Assembly (NCBI RefSeq): GCF_026914185.1 | Contig: NC_070566.1 | Span: 1,674,001-1,738,000 of the forward strand | DNA: 64,000 nt | Origin: Puccinia triticina | Taxonomy: Eukaryota; Basidiomycota; Pucciniomycetes; Pucciniales; Pucciniaceae | Direction of reading: 5' to 3' | Part shown: piece by piece, positions 19,943 to 30,789 of the stretch | Layout: the number at the start of each line of letters is the position of its first letter | How positions within the stretch are numbered: the first letter of the stretch is position 1 | Program-made: the position numbers and the translations under genes | Notes under the pieces: generated by a model | The model's input: only the letters and a program-made list of their open reading frames with translations | What the model was told of the DNA's origin: nothing | The model's database searches: none

Positions 19943-22356
19943 ATGAAGGTTAGTAATCTCCATATTTCAATTTTTCCGAGTTCTCGTACCATTAAGCTGA
20001 CTCGTCTCGGCCTACTTAGATCGCTATCGAAGGGTGCTGCCACGGAGAGCTGGACAATGTCAGAATCACCACTGCTTTTTTAAATACGAATACCTGGAAC
20101 TGACCTTTGAGAGCAAATGTCAGATCTACCAAACTATCGAAGTCGCGAAAAACCAAGCAGGTATCGAGGCGCCCGACGTGCTGATCTGCTGTGGAGATTT
20201 TCAATCGTTTAGGAATCATTCAGATTTGCAAACCTTTGCGGCTCCCGTCAAGTACCGCCAACTGGGAACATTTTGGCAATATTATAGTGGAGAGAAGGTG
20301 CGTTTTGCTTCATTGACCATTTGTTATCCTCGAGCTTCCGACGAATACTTTCTGATCGAGTTTAGCTTCCCTTTCCCTTGCGAAAGTCGCCTCACCAAAG
20401 GTAGCCCCAATCTTGACAATATTTGTTGGTGGAAACCACGAAGCCTCAGGTTATTTATGGGAGCTGTAAGCTCATCTTTCACTCACTCTCACTCCCATCT
20501 CTATTTTGGCCAGTTCAATTTCTTGATTCCGATGTGATACCCTTACGTTTTGCCTCCAAGCTATCACGGTGGGTGGGTCGCGCCCAACATCTATTTCTTG
20601 GGTTTCGCGGGCTCTTTGATTCTTACAAAAGAATTGCCGGATGGATCGATCGACTCGATTCGAATCAGTGGTGCGAGTGGGATTTACAAAAGGCATGATT
20701 ACACTGCTGGTTAGTAAATTTGAATGATGATTCAATTTCTTCAATACGCTTAGAAATGAACTCGATCTGGTGTAGGCCATTATGAACGTCTTCCCTATGA
20801 TAAGGGAACGATTCGCTCCATATATCATGTGCGCGAATATGATATCTTCCGACTTAGCCAACTGCCGATTGCAACTTCAAGCGACATCTTTGTATCCCAT
20901 GACTGGCCCGTCGGTATTGAGCAGTATGGGAACACAGCTCAACTTCTCCGGGCAAAGCCTTTTTTCAAGGATGAGGTTTGCTTGCTTTTGATCGCCTCCT
21001 AACCATGTGTCTGATGCAAGCGAGGATCCTGATTTGATTTAACACATGCCAAAGGTTACTTCAAACACGCTTGGCTCACCCCCGCTCATGCATTTACTCA
21101 AGACCATCAAACCCCATTATTGGTTTTCAGCTCATCTCCATGTCAAATTCGCCGCCTTGTATCATCACGGCCAGCGTCCACAAAGTGATCATCAATCACC
21201 TGTAAAATCAGTAGCACTTAATCCAGACGAATTGCGAATAGATGTTGACCATGATGATGAACAGAAACATCCATCCGCCTCCTCCAATCCGCCCCTCCTG
21301 AATCCAGACATGATACATATTGATGTCAGTGATGAAGACGAGCAGAAAAACTCTTCCACATTAGTCCAACCCCCCACCCTCAATCCTGACGCCATAGATA
21401 TTGCTGACAGTGACGACGAAAACGCACCCGAATGCAAATCATTAGATCCCTGTGCTCAGTCAATCCATTCGCACATTCACGGGTTTTCTGAGCCCTTTAC
21501 TTCCAACTCGGATCTGAAGGAGACAGACGGTCATGTGAAGCACCATCAGTTCACCGCGATCTTCAAAACAGAACCGGTATCCGCACCCCCGCCCGCCGAC
21601 ATAGGCCAAGCTCAAAAAGAAACCGCAAGATCTACCGCAGAAGACCTGCATCGCCTACAAAATCTCCCGATTCATTCTGCGACAAGATCTACTCGATTCC
21701 TAGCGCTAGACAAGTGTCTACCCCGAAAGGATTTTCTGCAGGTGAAATTAAGCAATCTTCGTGGTGGTATCAGTCCTAACCATCGCGCTTTTTACATTTG
21801 CTGCAATTAGATTCTTGATATACCCCCACCTTCTACATCTGCGAAAATCTCAGCACCGTCTTCGCGACAGAAAACTGGAGAGTCTATCAATGATTCTCAG
21901 GCGGAACCAAGTATTATTCGAAACTCGGATGGCAGCACAGCCAAACTGTTTTTTGATCCGCACTGGCTTGCTATTACACGGGCGTTCCATCCCTTTCTAC
22001 CACTACAGCAGTACGGAAACCCTAAACTACCCACTGATCGCATCGCAATACAAAAATTGATCGATCGGGAATTGGAGTGGGTGAAACACAACATAGACCC
22101 GGAAGCCCTTGAGGTAATTAATGTACAACAGTTTACAAAAACTGCGCCCGGGATTGGTGATCCCGGTGGTGAACAAACTGGTCAACGTATGTTTAATCAT
22201 CACTCAAATTCGATTTTTACTGCCGTCTAACTGACAATGATCTATCGTCCTCAACAATTGATTTATTTAGCATTTTGGTATACCAATCCTCAGACACTTG
22301 CGTTCACTGATTTGTTGAAAATCAATAACAAAATCAACCCGCCTTTTGTAGAATGA
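19943..22356 (+). CDS. DBR1: Lariat debranching enzyme
   Basis: Exons: 19943-19948, 20020-20058, 20124-20297, 20401-20465, 20561-20709, 20776-20975, 21055-21741, 21811-22186 and 22271-22356. All introns are GT-AG and the phases join to 593 residues plus TGA. The first coding exon is only ATGAAG. The protein is a metallophosphoesterase that hydrolyses the 2'-5' bond of excised intron lariats in the nucleus. Metal-site motifs are in the expected order: GCCHG (Cys8, His10), CCGDFQS (Asp40), GGNHEAS (Asn85), SHDWP and [10 protein letters not shown]. The conserved C-terminal [15 protein letters not shown] is also present. Between the catalytic core and that block lies an acidic, disordered insert with DEQK-type repeats (about residues 300-450), longer than in budding yeast. 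No stop or frameshift is seen, so the gene looks functional despite transposons on both sides. Confidence 0.95.
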
Positions 22357-22650
22357 ATGGAACCTGGGATCAAGTGGACAATTGAGCCATGTCCCCCATC
22401 CTTTGCAAAATCAATTCATTGATCCATAATTTTATAGCAAAAAGAAAGAGTCTTTGAAACATTTGTGTTTGTTTTGATCAAGGAAAAACTGTCAGATCAT
22501 TCAGCCACATGCCTGCTGGTAGCAGTTATGCTGTTTCAAGTTGGTTTATGCATGCATAAATGCTAAATTCATAAAACTTTTTTGATGGAATCATCACCAC
22601 CCCAAAAAGCAAGGCAATATGCCCACATTGCTCTGATCAAAAGATTGTTA
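22357..22650. other. 3' flank of DBR1
   Basis: AT-rich sequence with no ORF; probably the 3' untranslated region and spacer. Confidence 0.5.
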
Positions 22651-22654
22651 TTAA

Positions 22655-23030
22655 GGCCCCATTTGGAGCCGATATAAATTTAGGTGATATAATCATTGGT
22701 TAATTCAATGAAAACTACAAAATTCAACATAAAGCCTCCAAATATTTTTTTCTAGGCAACCTACAATGCTGGTCTCTTCAATTATGAAGTCAGATTCAAC
22801 TGATTCAGCCATATTCAGTACTGTAGTACCATTATATTGCTTTTGACCAAAACAAAGCAATATAACGGTATTATGGTGCTGAAGATGGCTGAATCAGTTA
22901 AATCTGACTTCATAGTTGATGAGACCAGTACTGTAGGTTTCCTAAAAAAATTTGGATTCTTCATGTTGAGTTTTGTATTTTTTATTGAATTTACAAATGA
23001 TTATATCACCTATATTTATATTAGGGGGGT
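22655..23030. mobile_element. Miniature inverted-repeat element, about 375 bp hairpin
   Basis: GGCCCCATTTGGAGCC then TAGGTGATATAATCATT at the left faces AATGATTATATCACCTA and AATATTAGGGGG-type sequence at the right. Inner arms TATGAAGTCAGATT(C/T)AACTGATTCAGCC also pair. Arms of about 155-180 bp, no ORF. The outermost bases are less well conserved, so the exact ends are uncertain by a few bases. Confidence 0.8.
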
Positions 23031-23244
23031 TCACGATTGGATTTCACCAGCAACTTTTTATCACCTCACCAGTAGAGATGCGCACGCTGCGCAATTAAAT
23101 TTTTAGCCTCACACCAGGAGGATTTTATGCTGGCTGAGCAAAGGAAACATACTGGTGCCCATCACACCATGAACCTGGGCGGGTCAAGACTGGCCATCAA
23201 TCTCACACACCTCACAATCATGGGGTCAACAAACACCCATACAT

Positions 23245-24400
23245 GCACCCCACTCGAGTGGATACATACTCCACTCGATGACTTTGGGTCATCAAGTGGA
23301 TCACCACTACCTGGTCATCGGTGTGGATCCACTTGATGGCCGGACCGGCTCATTGGTGTGTATCCACTTGATGGCCGGACCGGGTCATCGGTGTTTATCC
23401 ACTCAATGGCCGGACCGGGTCATTGAGTGGATACACACTCCACTCAATGACCCGGTCTGGCCATCGAGTGGATACACACCCCACTCGATGACCGGCTCGG
23501 TCATCAAGTGGATAACTACTCCACTCGATGACCCGGTCCGGTCATTGAGTGGATACACACCCCACTTGATGACCGGCTTGGTCATTGAGTGGATACACAC
23601 CCCACTCGATGACCGGCTCGGTCATTGAGTGGATACACACCCCACTCAATGACCGGCTCGGTCATCGAGTGGATAAATACTCCACTAGATGAACCGGTCC
23701 GGCTATCGAGTGGATACACACTCCACTCGATGGCCGGACCAGGACATCAAGTTGAGTAGTTATCCACTCAATGGCCAATCCGGTCATCAGGTGGATATTC
23801 ACTCCACTCAATGTCCCGTTTGGTTCATCAAGTGGAGCGGGTAGCCCACTTGATGACCAGCCCGGTCATTGGTGGAGTAGTTACCCACTCAATGACCAAC
23901 TTGGTCATTGGTGAAGTAGTTATCCACTCAATGACCGGGTTGGTCATTGAGTGGAGTGTGTATCCACTCAATGACCGGGTTGGTCATTGAGTGGAGTGTG
24001 TATCCACTCAATGACCGGGTTGGTCATCGAGTGTAGTGTGTATCCACTCAATGACCGGGTTGGTCATCGAGTGGAGTGTGTATCCACTCGATGACCCGGT
24101 CTGGCCATCGAGTGGAGTGTATGTGTCCACTCAATGACCTGGTCCGGCCATCGAGTTGGTATGGATGACCCAATTGGGTCATCGAGTGGAGTGTGTACCC
24201 ACTCGATGACCCGGTCCGGTTATCAAGTCAAGTATGTAGTTATCCACTCAATGACCGGCTAGGTCATCGAGTGGAGTGTGTGCAGTCGATGTCCAACCCG
24301 GGTTATCGAGTGGAGTGTGTATCCACTCGATGACCAGGTTAGGGGTGTTTGCATGTGTCCGATCACCGGTGTTGGGGACAAGTTGAGTGTGTACCCAACC
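23245..24400. repeat. CCGGTCATCGAG palindrome array 2
   Basis: About 1.1 kb of near-palindromic units such as GGTCATCGAGTGGA, TACACACT, CCACTCGATGACCGG, with unit length about 40 bp. Here the flanking trinucleotide is GTGGA rather than the GGGGA / GAGGA of array 1, so the array was homogenised locally. No gene. Confidence 0.9.
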
Positions 24401-24480
24401 CAATGACTGGTGTTGACCAGCCATTAGATGGAGTTATGCATTCCAGGTGATGACTGGTATTGAACGGTCATCGGAAGGGG

Positions 24481-25054
24481 TACAGTTGCGCAAGGCATCC
24501 TACTGTACAAGAAATACCCCCGGGGGACCCCCACCCGAAATTTTAGGGCCGGTTTTTTTGCTTTTTCCCAATTTTTTACGGCCAAAATCACTTGGAAAAG
24601 GGTTTGGGACGTGTTGGGATCACAGTGTACATATGTATTACACTCCATGTTTGCCATGAGGGCCCCCAATTGCCCAGCTGGGTCACCTCAGGGCCATTGG
24701 AGGTGCTCTGATGTTGGTCGGAGGGCCTCCAATGTTGATCAGAGGTGCAATATCTATGGACTTATAGGTGCAATACACCCATACATATGGGTTTAGCATA
24801 TGTAAGCTGATATGTATGGCTTTACAGTATGTAGTTAGGCCAATGTCCGTAATTTCAGACCCAAAAAAAATGAAACTTTTTTTTGGCTGGTCAGAAACCT
24901 TAGCCCACTTAGAACTGGAATCTACATGATCCAAACAGCTCAAAAATGTCATCTACATGACATACTAATCAAATGACGGGCCGTACATTCGGCCCGCGTC
25001 TCAAATATCTTTTTGCAGGCGAGGCTGTGCAGTAGGATGCCTTGCGCAACTGTA
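24481..25054. mobile_element. Tc1/mariner-like miniature element, TA flanks
   Basis: TACAGTTGCGCAAGGCATCC and TACTGTACA at the left are mirrored by AGTAGGATGCCTTGCGCAACTGTA at the right. If the outer TA is the target duplication, the element starts CAGTTGCG and ends CGCAACTG, as in Tc1/mariner-type elements. 574 bp, no transposase. A sibling is at 38618-39062, and both contain a TATGGG(C/T)T-type internal segment. Confidence 0.75.
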
Positions 25055-25150
25055 CCCACCCAGGTGTTACCACCCTTTTGGTCACAGATTCACCTGTTAC
25101 ACGTAGCCATGGCGGGTACCTGGGTTCCAAATTTCATCCCTACCTCCATT

Positions 25151-26262
25151 AGAGATCGCCCGTGGGTACCCGTGCGGGGTACCCGGTATCCGTGGGCGGG
25201 TACCCGCCAGCCCTCGGCGGGTACCCGCCCGCGGGTGCCGTGTGCGGGTCAGGGTATGTAAATTTTGGATGGCGGGTACCCGTCCAGGTACCCGCTGCAA
25301 AAGGTCTGGAGACCAGCAGTCCCGGACGACCTTTTGCAGCGCAATCATGGCCCCCGCTAACCTAACCCTCTCGGTGTCCAGCACATGCTGGACGCCGAGG
25401 GGGCATACACTCTTGATGTCCGGCACAGAGCGGACATTGGGAGGGTGTATGTATGCCCACTCAATGTCCGGTATGTGCTGGACACCAAGAGGGCATACAG
25501 TCTTGATGTCCGGCCCAGACCGGACATCAAGAATTCACACGCAGACATACCCTCTGGCCCAGAGCAGGCACCGAGAGGGTATATACACCCTCGATGACGG
25601 TCTATGCCGGCTTCGAGGGTGGTGTAAACTCTTGATGACCGGCACAGACCGGACATTGGGAGGGTATACACACACCCTCTCAATGTCCGGTCTGTACTGG
25701 TCATTGAGACTGTATGCCCTCTTGGTGTCCAGCACATACCGGACATTGAGAGGGCATACATACACCTCCCGATGTCCGCTCTGTGCCGGAAATCAAGAGT
25801 GTATGCCCCCTTGGTGTCCAGCACATACCGGACATCGAGAGGGCATACATACACCCTCCTGATGTCCGCTCTGTGCCAGACATTGAGAGTGTATGCCCCC
25901 TTGGCGTCCAGTATGTGCTGGACACCAATATGCCGTCTCGGTGTCTAGCACAGGCCGGACATTGAGAGGGTATACATACACCCTCTCGATACCCGGCCCA
26001 GGTCAGGCATCGAGAGGGTATATACTTCCTTGATGACCGGTCTGTGTTGGTCATCAAGAGGTTACACCACCCTCGAAGCCCTCAAAGCCGGCATAGACCG
26101 GCTAGAGGGTTGAGTCGTAGGCGGTACCTGTGATACCCGCCACGGGTACCGCCGGTACCCGCCCTACGGGTGCCAGGTCCGAGTCCGGGTATCTAAATAT
26201 GCCCAAAATGACCGCAGGTACCCGCACCCGCCACGGGTACGCGGGTCCACTCGGTGATCTCT
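25151..26262. mobile_element. GGGTACCCGC-type inverted-repeat element with palindrome array
   Basis: The left end AGAGATCGCCCGTGGGTACCCG is mirrored at the right by GGTACGCGGGTCCACTCGGTGATCTCT. Both subterminal regions (25160-25260, 26120-26250) are dense in GGGTACCCGC / GCGGGTACC. The middle (25365-26105) is an array of GTCCGGCACAGACCGGACAT-type palindromes, related to the CCGGTCATCGAG arrays. No transposase ORF; the frames of up to 206 codons are repeat translations. Confidence 0.7.
25365..26105. repeat. CCGGACAT(T/C)GAGAGGG palindrome array 3
   Basis: Units alternate between CTCGATGTCCGG-like and CCGGACATTGAGAGGGT-like half-sites around cores such as GTATGCCC or ATACATACACC. This is the GTCC/GGAC variant of the palindromes at 8480, 23245, 36080, 41615 and 46035. 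Confidence 0.8.
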
Positions 26263-26289
26263 AGTCTAACCTCCATTGCATCAAGGTTG

Positions 26290-26468
26290 GCAGGTCTATC
26301 CTCAAAGTGACTTTGGAAAATTGTCCAAAGTGACTTTGGATGATTATCCAAAGTCACTTTGAAACATCATTGAAAGTCACTTTGGATGATCACCCAAAGT
26401 CACTTGAGACAATCATCCAAAGTCACTTTGGAAAATTGTCCAAAGTCACTTGGACTATTGTCCAAATT
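26290..26468. repeat. Tandem TCCAAAGT(C/G)ACTTTGGA palindromes
   Basis: Six to eight units of the 16-17 bp palindrome CCAAAGTCACTTTGG are separated by AAAATTG or ATGATTA spacers, with a period of about 24 bp. Each unit is its own reverse complement. No gene. Confidence 0.85.
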
Positions 26469-26469
26469 C

Positions 26470-26715
26470 ATTCTCATGGGGCACATCCTCCATTGGGATT
26501 TGAATGGAGGCACAAACTCCATTCAATCAAGGTCCTGCCCCCATCAGGTGAAGGTAGAATCTCCATTCAATTGAGGTCATATTAAATGTCATTGCTTTCA
26601 GGGTGTTTTGTAATACACTTTCATAAACAATGGTCATGGTTGGGTATTTGTAAGATATAAGTTACAAAGATATACAACACCCCTTCAGTGATATTTGTGC
26701 TAAATACAACTAGTA
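26470..26715. other. No gene recognised
   Basis: Short spacer between two repeat blocks with no supported ORF. Confidence 0.45.
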
Positions 26716-26718
26716 TTA

Positions 26719-26910
26719 GCCGACAACTCCTCAAAAAATATAATTGGGAAAACGACTCCCAAACCCGGTTTGGGCAACGTAGGGGAGTCGTTTTTCTCTA
26801 AATACAACTAGTATTTTATAAAGGGACTTGGAGAAAAACGACTCCCCTACGTTGCCCAAACCGGGTTTGGGAGTCGTTTTCCCAATTATATTTTTTGAGG
26901 AGTTGTCGGC
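26719..26910. repeat. Perfect 80-bp inverted repeat with 32-nt loop
   Basis: 26719-26798 is exactly the reverse complement of 26831-26910 (GCCGACAACTCCTC at one end, GAGGAGTTGTCGGC at the other). The arms contain GGGAGTCGTTTTCCC-like motifs and a central CAAACCCGGTTTGGG palindrome. The loop repeats the left flank TAAATACAACTAGTATT (26701-26717 and 26799-26815). A transcript would fold into a long perfect hairpin. It may be a very young foldback element. Confidence 0.9.
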
Positions 26911-27009
26911 ATATTTTTTTATTATTTTTTCGACAATAGAAAAAGGAGTTGGCTGCCTAATTGGCCTTCTGGAGAACACAATTTTGGGAGTTGTCCGCAT
27001 GCACCAGTA

Positions 27010-27236
27010 GTTACCCCCATATGAAATTGTTACGCGGCATGTAAACCCATATAAAATTGTTACCCAGCATGTAAAACCCGTATAACATTGTTACCTGGCA
27101 TGTAAACCCCGTGTTACATTGTTACACGGCATGTAACCCCTGTGTAGCATTGTTACATGGAATGTAAACCCTGTAAAAAATTGTTGCGTGGCATTTAACC
27201 CCTGTATAACATTGTTATGCCCCATGTAAAATCCAC
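27010..27236. repeat. 31-bp tandem repeat, about 7 copies
   Basis: Units of the type TATAACATTGTTACNNGGCA then TGTAAACCC(C/T)G, with scattered substitutions. The seven copies are clear from the recurring ATTGTTAC and CATGTAA words. Confidence 0.8.
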
Positions 27237-27358
27237 AACAAGTAACCCATGTATCAAGCTTGTGTAACATGTAGTGTGTTCCCACATCACACAATCCCCA
27301 TGAAACATGTTTCTGCAACACACAACCCCAATATTCTTGTCAGAAAGCTTGTAAGGAT

Positions 27359-27480
27359 GGCAATTGGGACCCGGGTCCCTGCGGCAGGTCCGGGTACCGG
27401 GTCAATTTTTAGCTTAAACATGACACCCAGCAGCACCTCTGGTACTGCCGTGCGGGTATCTGCGGGTATACCGGTGGTGT
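27359..27480. repeat. Solitary GGGTACCGGG-type repeat remnant
   Basis: GACCCGGGTCCCTGCGGCAG, CCGGGTACCGGGTC and TGCGGGTATCTGCGGGTATA match the GC-rich ends of the element at 25151-26262. Only one short block is present. Confidence 0.5.
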
Positions 27481-27582
27481 GGTGATCTATACCTGTGTCA
27501 CCACCAAGAAGAAGTTCAGATATGTTTCACTAAAGTTACAATAGGAGTTGTCAGGGAAACTTGTTTGGTTACTACGGAAGAG

Positions 27583-27722
27583 TGGACTACACAGCAAACT
27601 GGTGACATCATGGATACGGAAGATTGGACTACACAGCAAACTGGTGACATCATGGATACAGAAGATTGGACTACACAGCAACCTGGTGACATCATGGATA
27701 CTGAAGTTAGGACTAGACAGCA
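27583..27722 (+). repeat. 42-bp tandem repeat in an open frame
   Basis: Three and a half units of GACATCATGGATACNGAAGA then TTGGACTACACAGCAA(A/C)CTG. In the frame starting at 27565 this reads as a 14-residue repeat, EDWTTQQTGDIMDT. The frame is only 68 codons with no other recognisable part, so a coding role is doubtful. Confidence 0.7.
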
Positions 27723-27892
27723 GATATCATTGTACCACATACTATGGCATGGTTACAAGGGTCATTGTTAGGTTACCACCAAGAAGGAGGCTTAGACAAA
27801 TAGCAACAGAGAGCAGGCACTTAGCAAACAGAATCTCACCAGCAAAACTGAAGCACCAGGAGACAACCCCTGCAGCAAAAATCCCTCACCAT

Positions 27893-27905
27893 TTAATATA
27901 AAAGT
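27893..27905 (+). promoter_or_regulatory. TATA-like element ATTTAATATAAAAG
   Basis: A TATAAAAG-type motif is followed by a CT-rich leader (CCCTCTCTCTGCTTGTCTCAG). No ORF follows; downstream are AGTAGT trinucleotide repeats. It may be the promoter of a non-coding or transposon transcript. Confidence 0.3.
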
Positions 27906-28009
27906 AGGCCCTCTCTCTGCTTGTCTCAGCTTTTTCCCACCATCATCCTACATAGTCTCCACAAGCAGTAGTTGGTCCTGAGCTGCCAGAAGCGTTTCTG
28001 GAGTGTCAG

Positions 28010-28260
28010 TAATTAGTAGTAGTCATTAGTAGTTATTGGTAGTAGTCATTATTAGTAGTAGTCAGTAGTAGTATTGATTAGTAGTTGCAGTAGTAGCCAT
28101 CAACAAAAATTATACACATCACTTATCAACAATCAGTCCATTAGTTTATCAACAACAATTATACACATCACTTATTAACAATCAGTCCATTAGTTTATCA
28201 ATAACAATTATACACATCACTTATCAACAACCAGTCAATTATTTCATCAACAACAATTAT
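28010..28260 (+). repeat. TAG/AGT-rich tract and 49-bp tandem repeat x 3
   Basis: 28010-28098 is made of AGTAGTAGTCATTAGTAGT words. From 28099 a 49-bp unit, ATCAACAACAATTATACACA then TCACTTATCAACAATCAGTC, repeats at 28148 and 28197, with a partial fourth near 28247. Confidence 0.8.
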
Positions 28261-28269
28261 TAGCTTAGT

Positions 28270-28837
28270 CAACCAACAAAACCCAGTAGAATTAACAACA
28301 ACCATATCATTAGTAGTATTAAGCCAGCATCAGTAGGAGTAGTCATCAACAAAATATTACCAATACTAGTCAACATCCTTTACTATTAGTAGTTATCATC
28401 ACCAAAATTTATTCATAGTAGTCATCAACAGAAGTTATTCATTAGTAGATTCACCCTCAACCATCCTCATTACCCATCACACCCTCTACTATCCTCACCC
28501 AACCTCAATTTTACATAATCAACCCCACTGGGTTGCTTTATCCACCTTGTTACAGTTAGAAAACATCTGCAAGCATATTGATTAGTTGATCTAGGTCTGA
28601 TAGAGACTGCTATACTTAGTCAATCTATCTTGAAATCTGCCAACCTTTCTAAATATTGATTTTAAGATTCCTTACATATTTGTATAGTACTATAGAGGGG
28701 CAGGTCTTTCAAACCACCCTTAAGTTGTGATAGCCTTTCAACCTATTCCACAATTTATTTCCCCCTCACACAACTACCATCCAAATATATTTCATTTGTC
28801 CCACAGGAGTCCTGCAGCAGCACCCGCCCTCATAAAT
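28270..28837. other. No gene recognised
   Basis: AT-rich sequence with no supported coding exon. Confidence 0.4.
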
Positions 28838-28860
28838 AGAGATGGCACTTGGGTACCCGG

Positions 28861-29760
28861 TGTAAGACTCAAAAGTGTTCCTGAGAACCTTTTGCTGAAT
28901 GGAGAAGGGGATGATGGAGGTGCAAACTCTGCCCTTCTATGCTATCAGTCAACAAGACCCACCAAGCTATGCTTGGCAAGTTTTATTCAAGTGATAGGGT
29001 AGGTTGGCTCAAGATGAGTTGTTTGATTGACAAGGTATAGAGTTGATGATTTATATAAGGGTTGGTTATAATTGGTAAGGGTGAATATTGGGGTGACTGT
29101 GATTGGTGAGTGATGAACTGAGGAGCTGACAACTGGGAAGGAGAGAGCTCCTTATATAGACAGAAGTGGAGCCCCAGAGGGCTTGTGGGTTAGGGTTTCA
29201 GCTGATCTGGACAACAGTGTGAGGGATTTTAGCTGGTGAGAGTAGATACAAATGATGTCATAATGTGTCAGGGGTACATAAATGATGTCATAAGCATGCA
29301 GTAGGGCTGCATGAAGGCTGCGTAAAGTGACAGTAGGCTGCATTAGTTGACAGGTGGATGCAGGGGGTGCATAAATGACGTCTGAACTGCAGGATCAGTG
29401 CGGGATGACATCATAATATGGAAATAGAAGAGTACTTGATACTATGTGATGAGTATAGTCTGATGGGGAGATGTATGCTTGTATCCTGTGATGTGTATAA
29501 GCATAATACTGTGATCCTTGACTTGAGGCTTGTGACAGGCTGGTGACTGGGTATGCTGAACGTGTGATGGGTGTCCATTGTCCAAGGGCGTGTAGGTTCC
29601 AATCCAGAGGGGCTCCAGTGACTCTTCCAGTTGTGACTAGGGGTAAAATTGGCCGTAGAATCCATTTCTGGGGTCCATTTGATGGTATCTTGAGGCCTAG
29701 TATGAGTAATTATGTGGCATAGAAAAAACGTTTTATTTTTCCACTTTTCCGTCTACCACA
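28861..29760 (-). mobile_element. Solo LTR related to the gag-only element
   Basis: 900 bp, beginning TGTAAGACTCAAAAGTG and ending TTTTCCGTCTACCACA, matching both ends of the 987-bp LTRs at 11300 and 17993 with many internal differences. Flanked by the 4-bp duplication CCGG (28857-28860 and 29761-29764). No internal region, so it is a recombination product. It sits in a GGGTACCCGG repeat. Strand is given as for the full element. Confidence 0.9.
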
Positions 29761-29830
29761 CCGGCACACGCAAGCGGGTACTTGGTATACCTGCGCAGCA
29801 CACGCTGGCGGGTTCCGGGTGCGGTTGCGG

Positions 29831-30785
29831 TGTGGAACTACTCAAAGGGGGGAATAGAGCTTGGAAGGGAAATGGATAGCAACACTAGCACTAATGTAAG
29901 CTATGCAAGGGTGCTGATGAGGCTGCCTTCCTGACTAATGCTGAGGGGATGAGAGTAACACTAAGAAAAAGAAAGAAAAGGTGTTGCTGATTTCTACTTG
30001 ATCTTAGGAGCTAGTACTATGAGCTGACTACTGACTACTGAGGGTGAGAGGGTTGGAGCAATGATGTATGAAGGGGGAAAACAATGTGAAAGGTTCAATA
30101 GCAATGGGTTCAGGAGCAACAGCACTGATATCAATGAGTAATGGGTGATGAGTAATTTCTACTATAATTTCTGTATCTAAAATTCTGCAGATAATTCTCT
30201 GCTTTTCCTAGGGTACAAATGAGGGGGGAAGGACAGTTCTTATATGAAGGAAGGATGAGCAAAGACAATGAGGAATTCTGGCTATGGGAACAAAGGTTTG
30301 TACAAATAGGGAAAGGTTCTGTCTATGGGAAGAAAAGATTTTACAAATGGGGAAAGCGATGTGAACATAGTACCAACTTGTAATGATGAGCACTACTGAA
30401 AGAGGTAAGCACAGATCCAATAATGTAATGTGTACAATAGGCATAGTACATAATGAGTAATGTATGTAAAAAGTTTAGTATGTGAGAAAATATCTGTGAA
30501 AAGAATGTAATGTAATGATTCAAGTAAGTTACTAATGAAATGAGTATTGTAACTAATGAAGACTGTAGGTTTTTTGTAAGTCTTATATCCTCTATAACTA
30601 TTGAACCACTGAAGATAAAGGGGTACTATGTATGAGTGACTATAGGTGAAATGAGGCGTAGAATCTGAATATGCAATAATAATGAGGTATTTGTGAAGGG
30701 GTGTGGGGTAGTAGGCAGTGTAATGATGAATATATGTAAAAGAAGATAATAAAATACTACTTATGGCTTGGAATGGAGCACCACA
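29831..30785 (-). mobile_element. Solo LTR, second subfamily
   Basis: 955 bp, beginning TGTGGAACTACTCAAAGG and ending GGAGCACCACA, flanked by GCGG (29827-29830 and 30786-30789). It shares blocks with the solo LTR at 36406-37324 (GTGAAATGAGGCGTAGAATC and CTGAATATG-type words). It also sits inside a GGGTACC-type GC-rich repeat. Strand inferred from similarity of its ends to the gag-only element. Confidence 0.85.
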
Positions 30786-30789
30786 GCGG

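Noticed and set aside
25242..25862. 206-codon ORF as a gene
   Set aside because: It is a translation of palindrome array 3.
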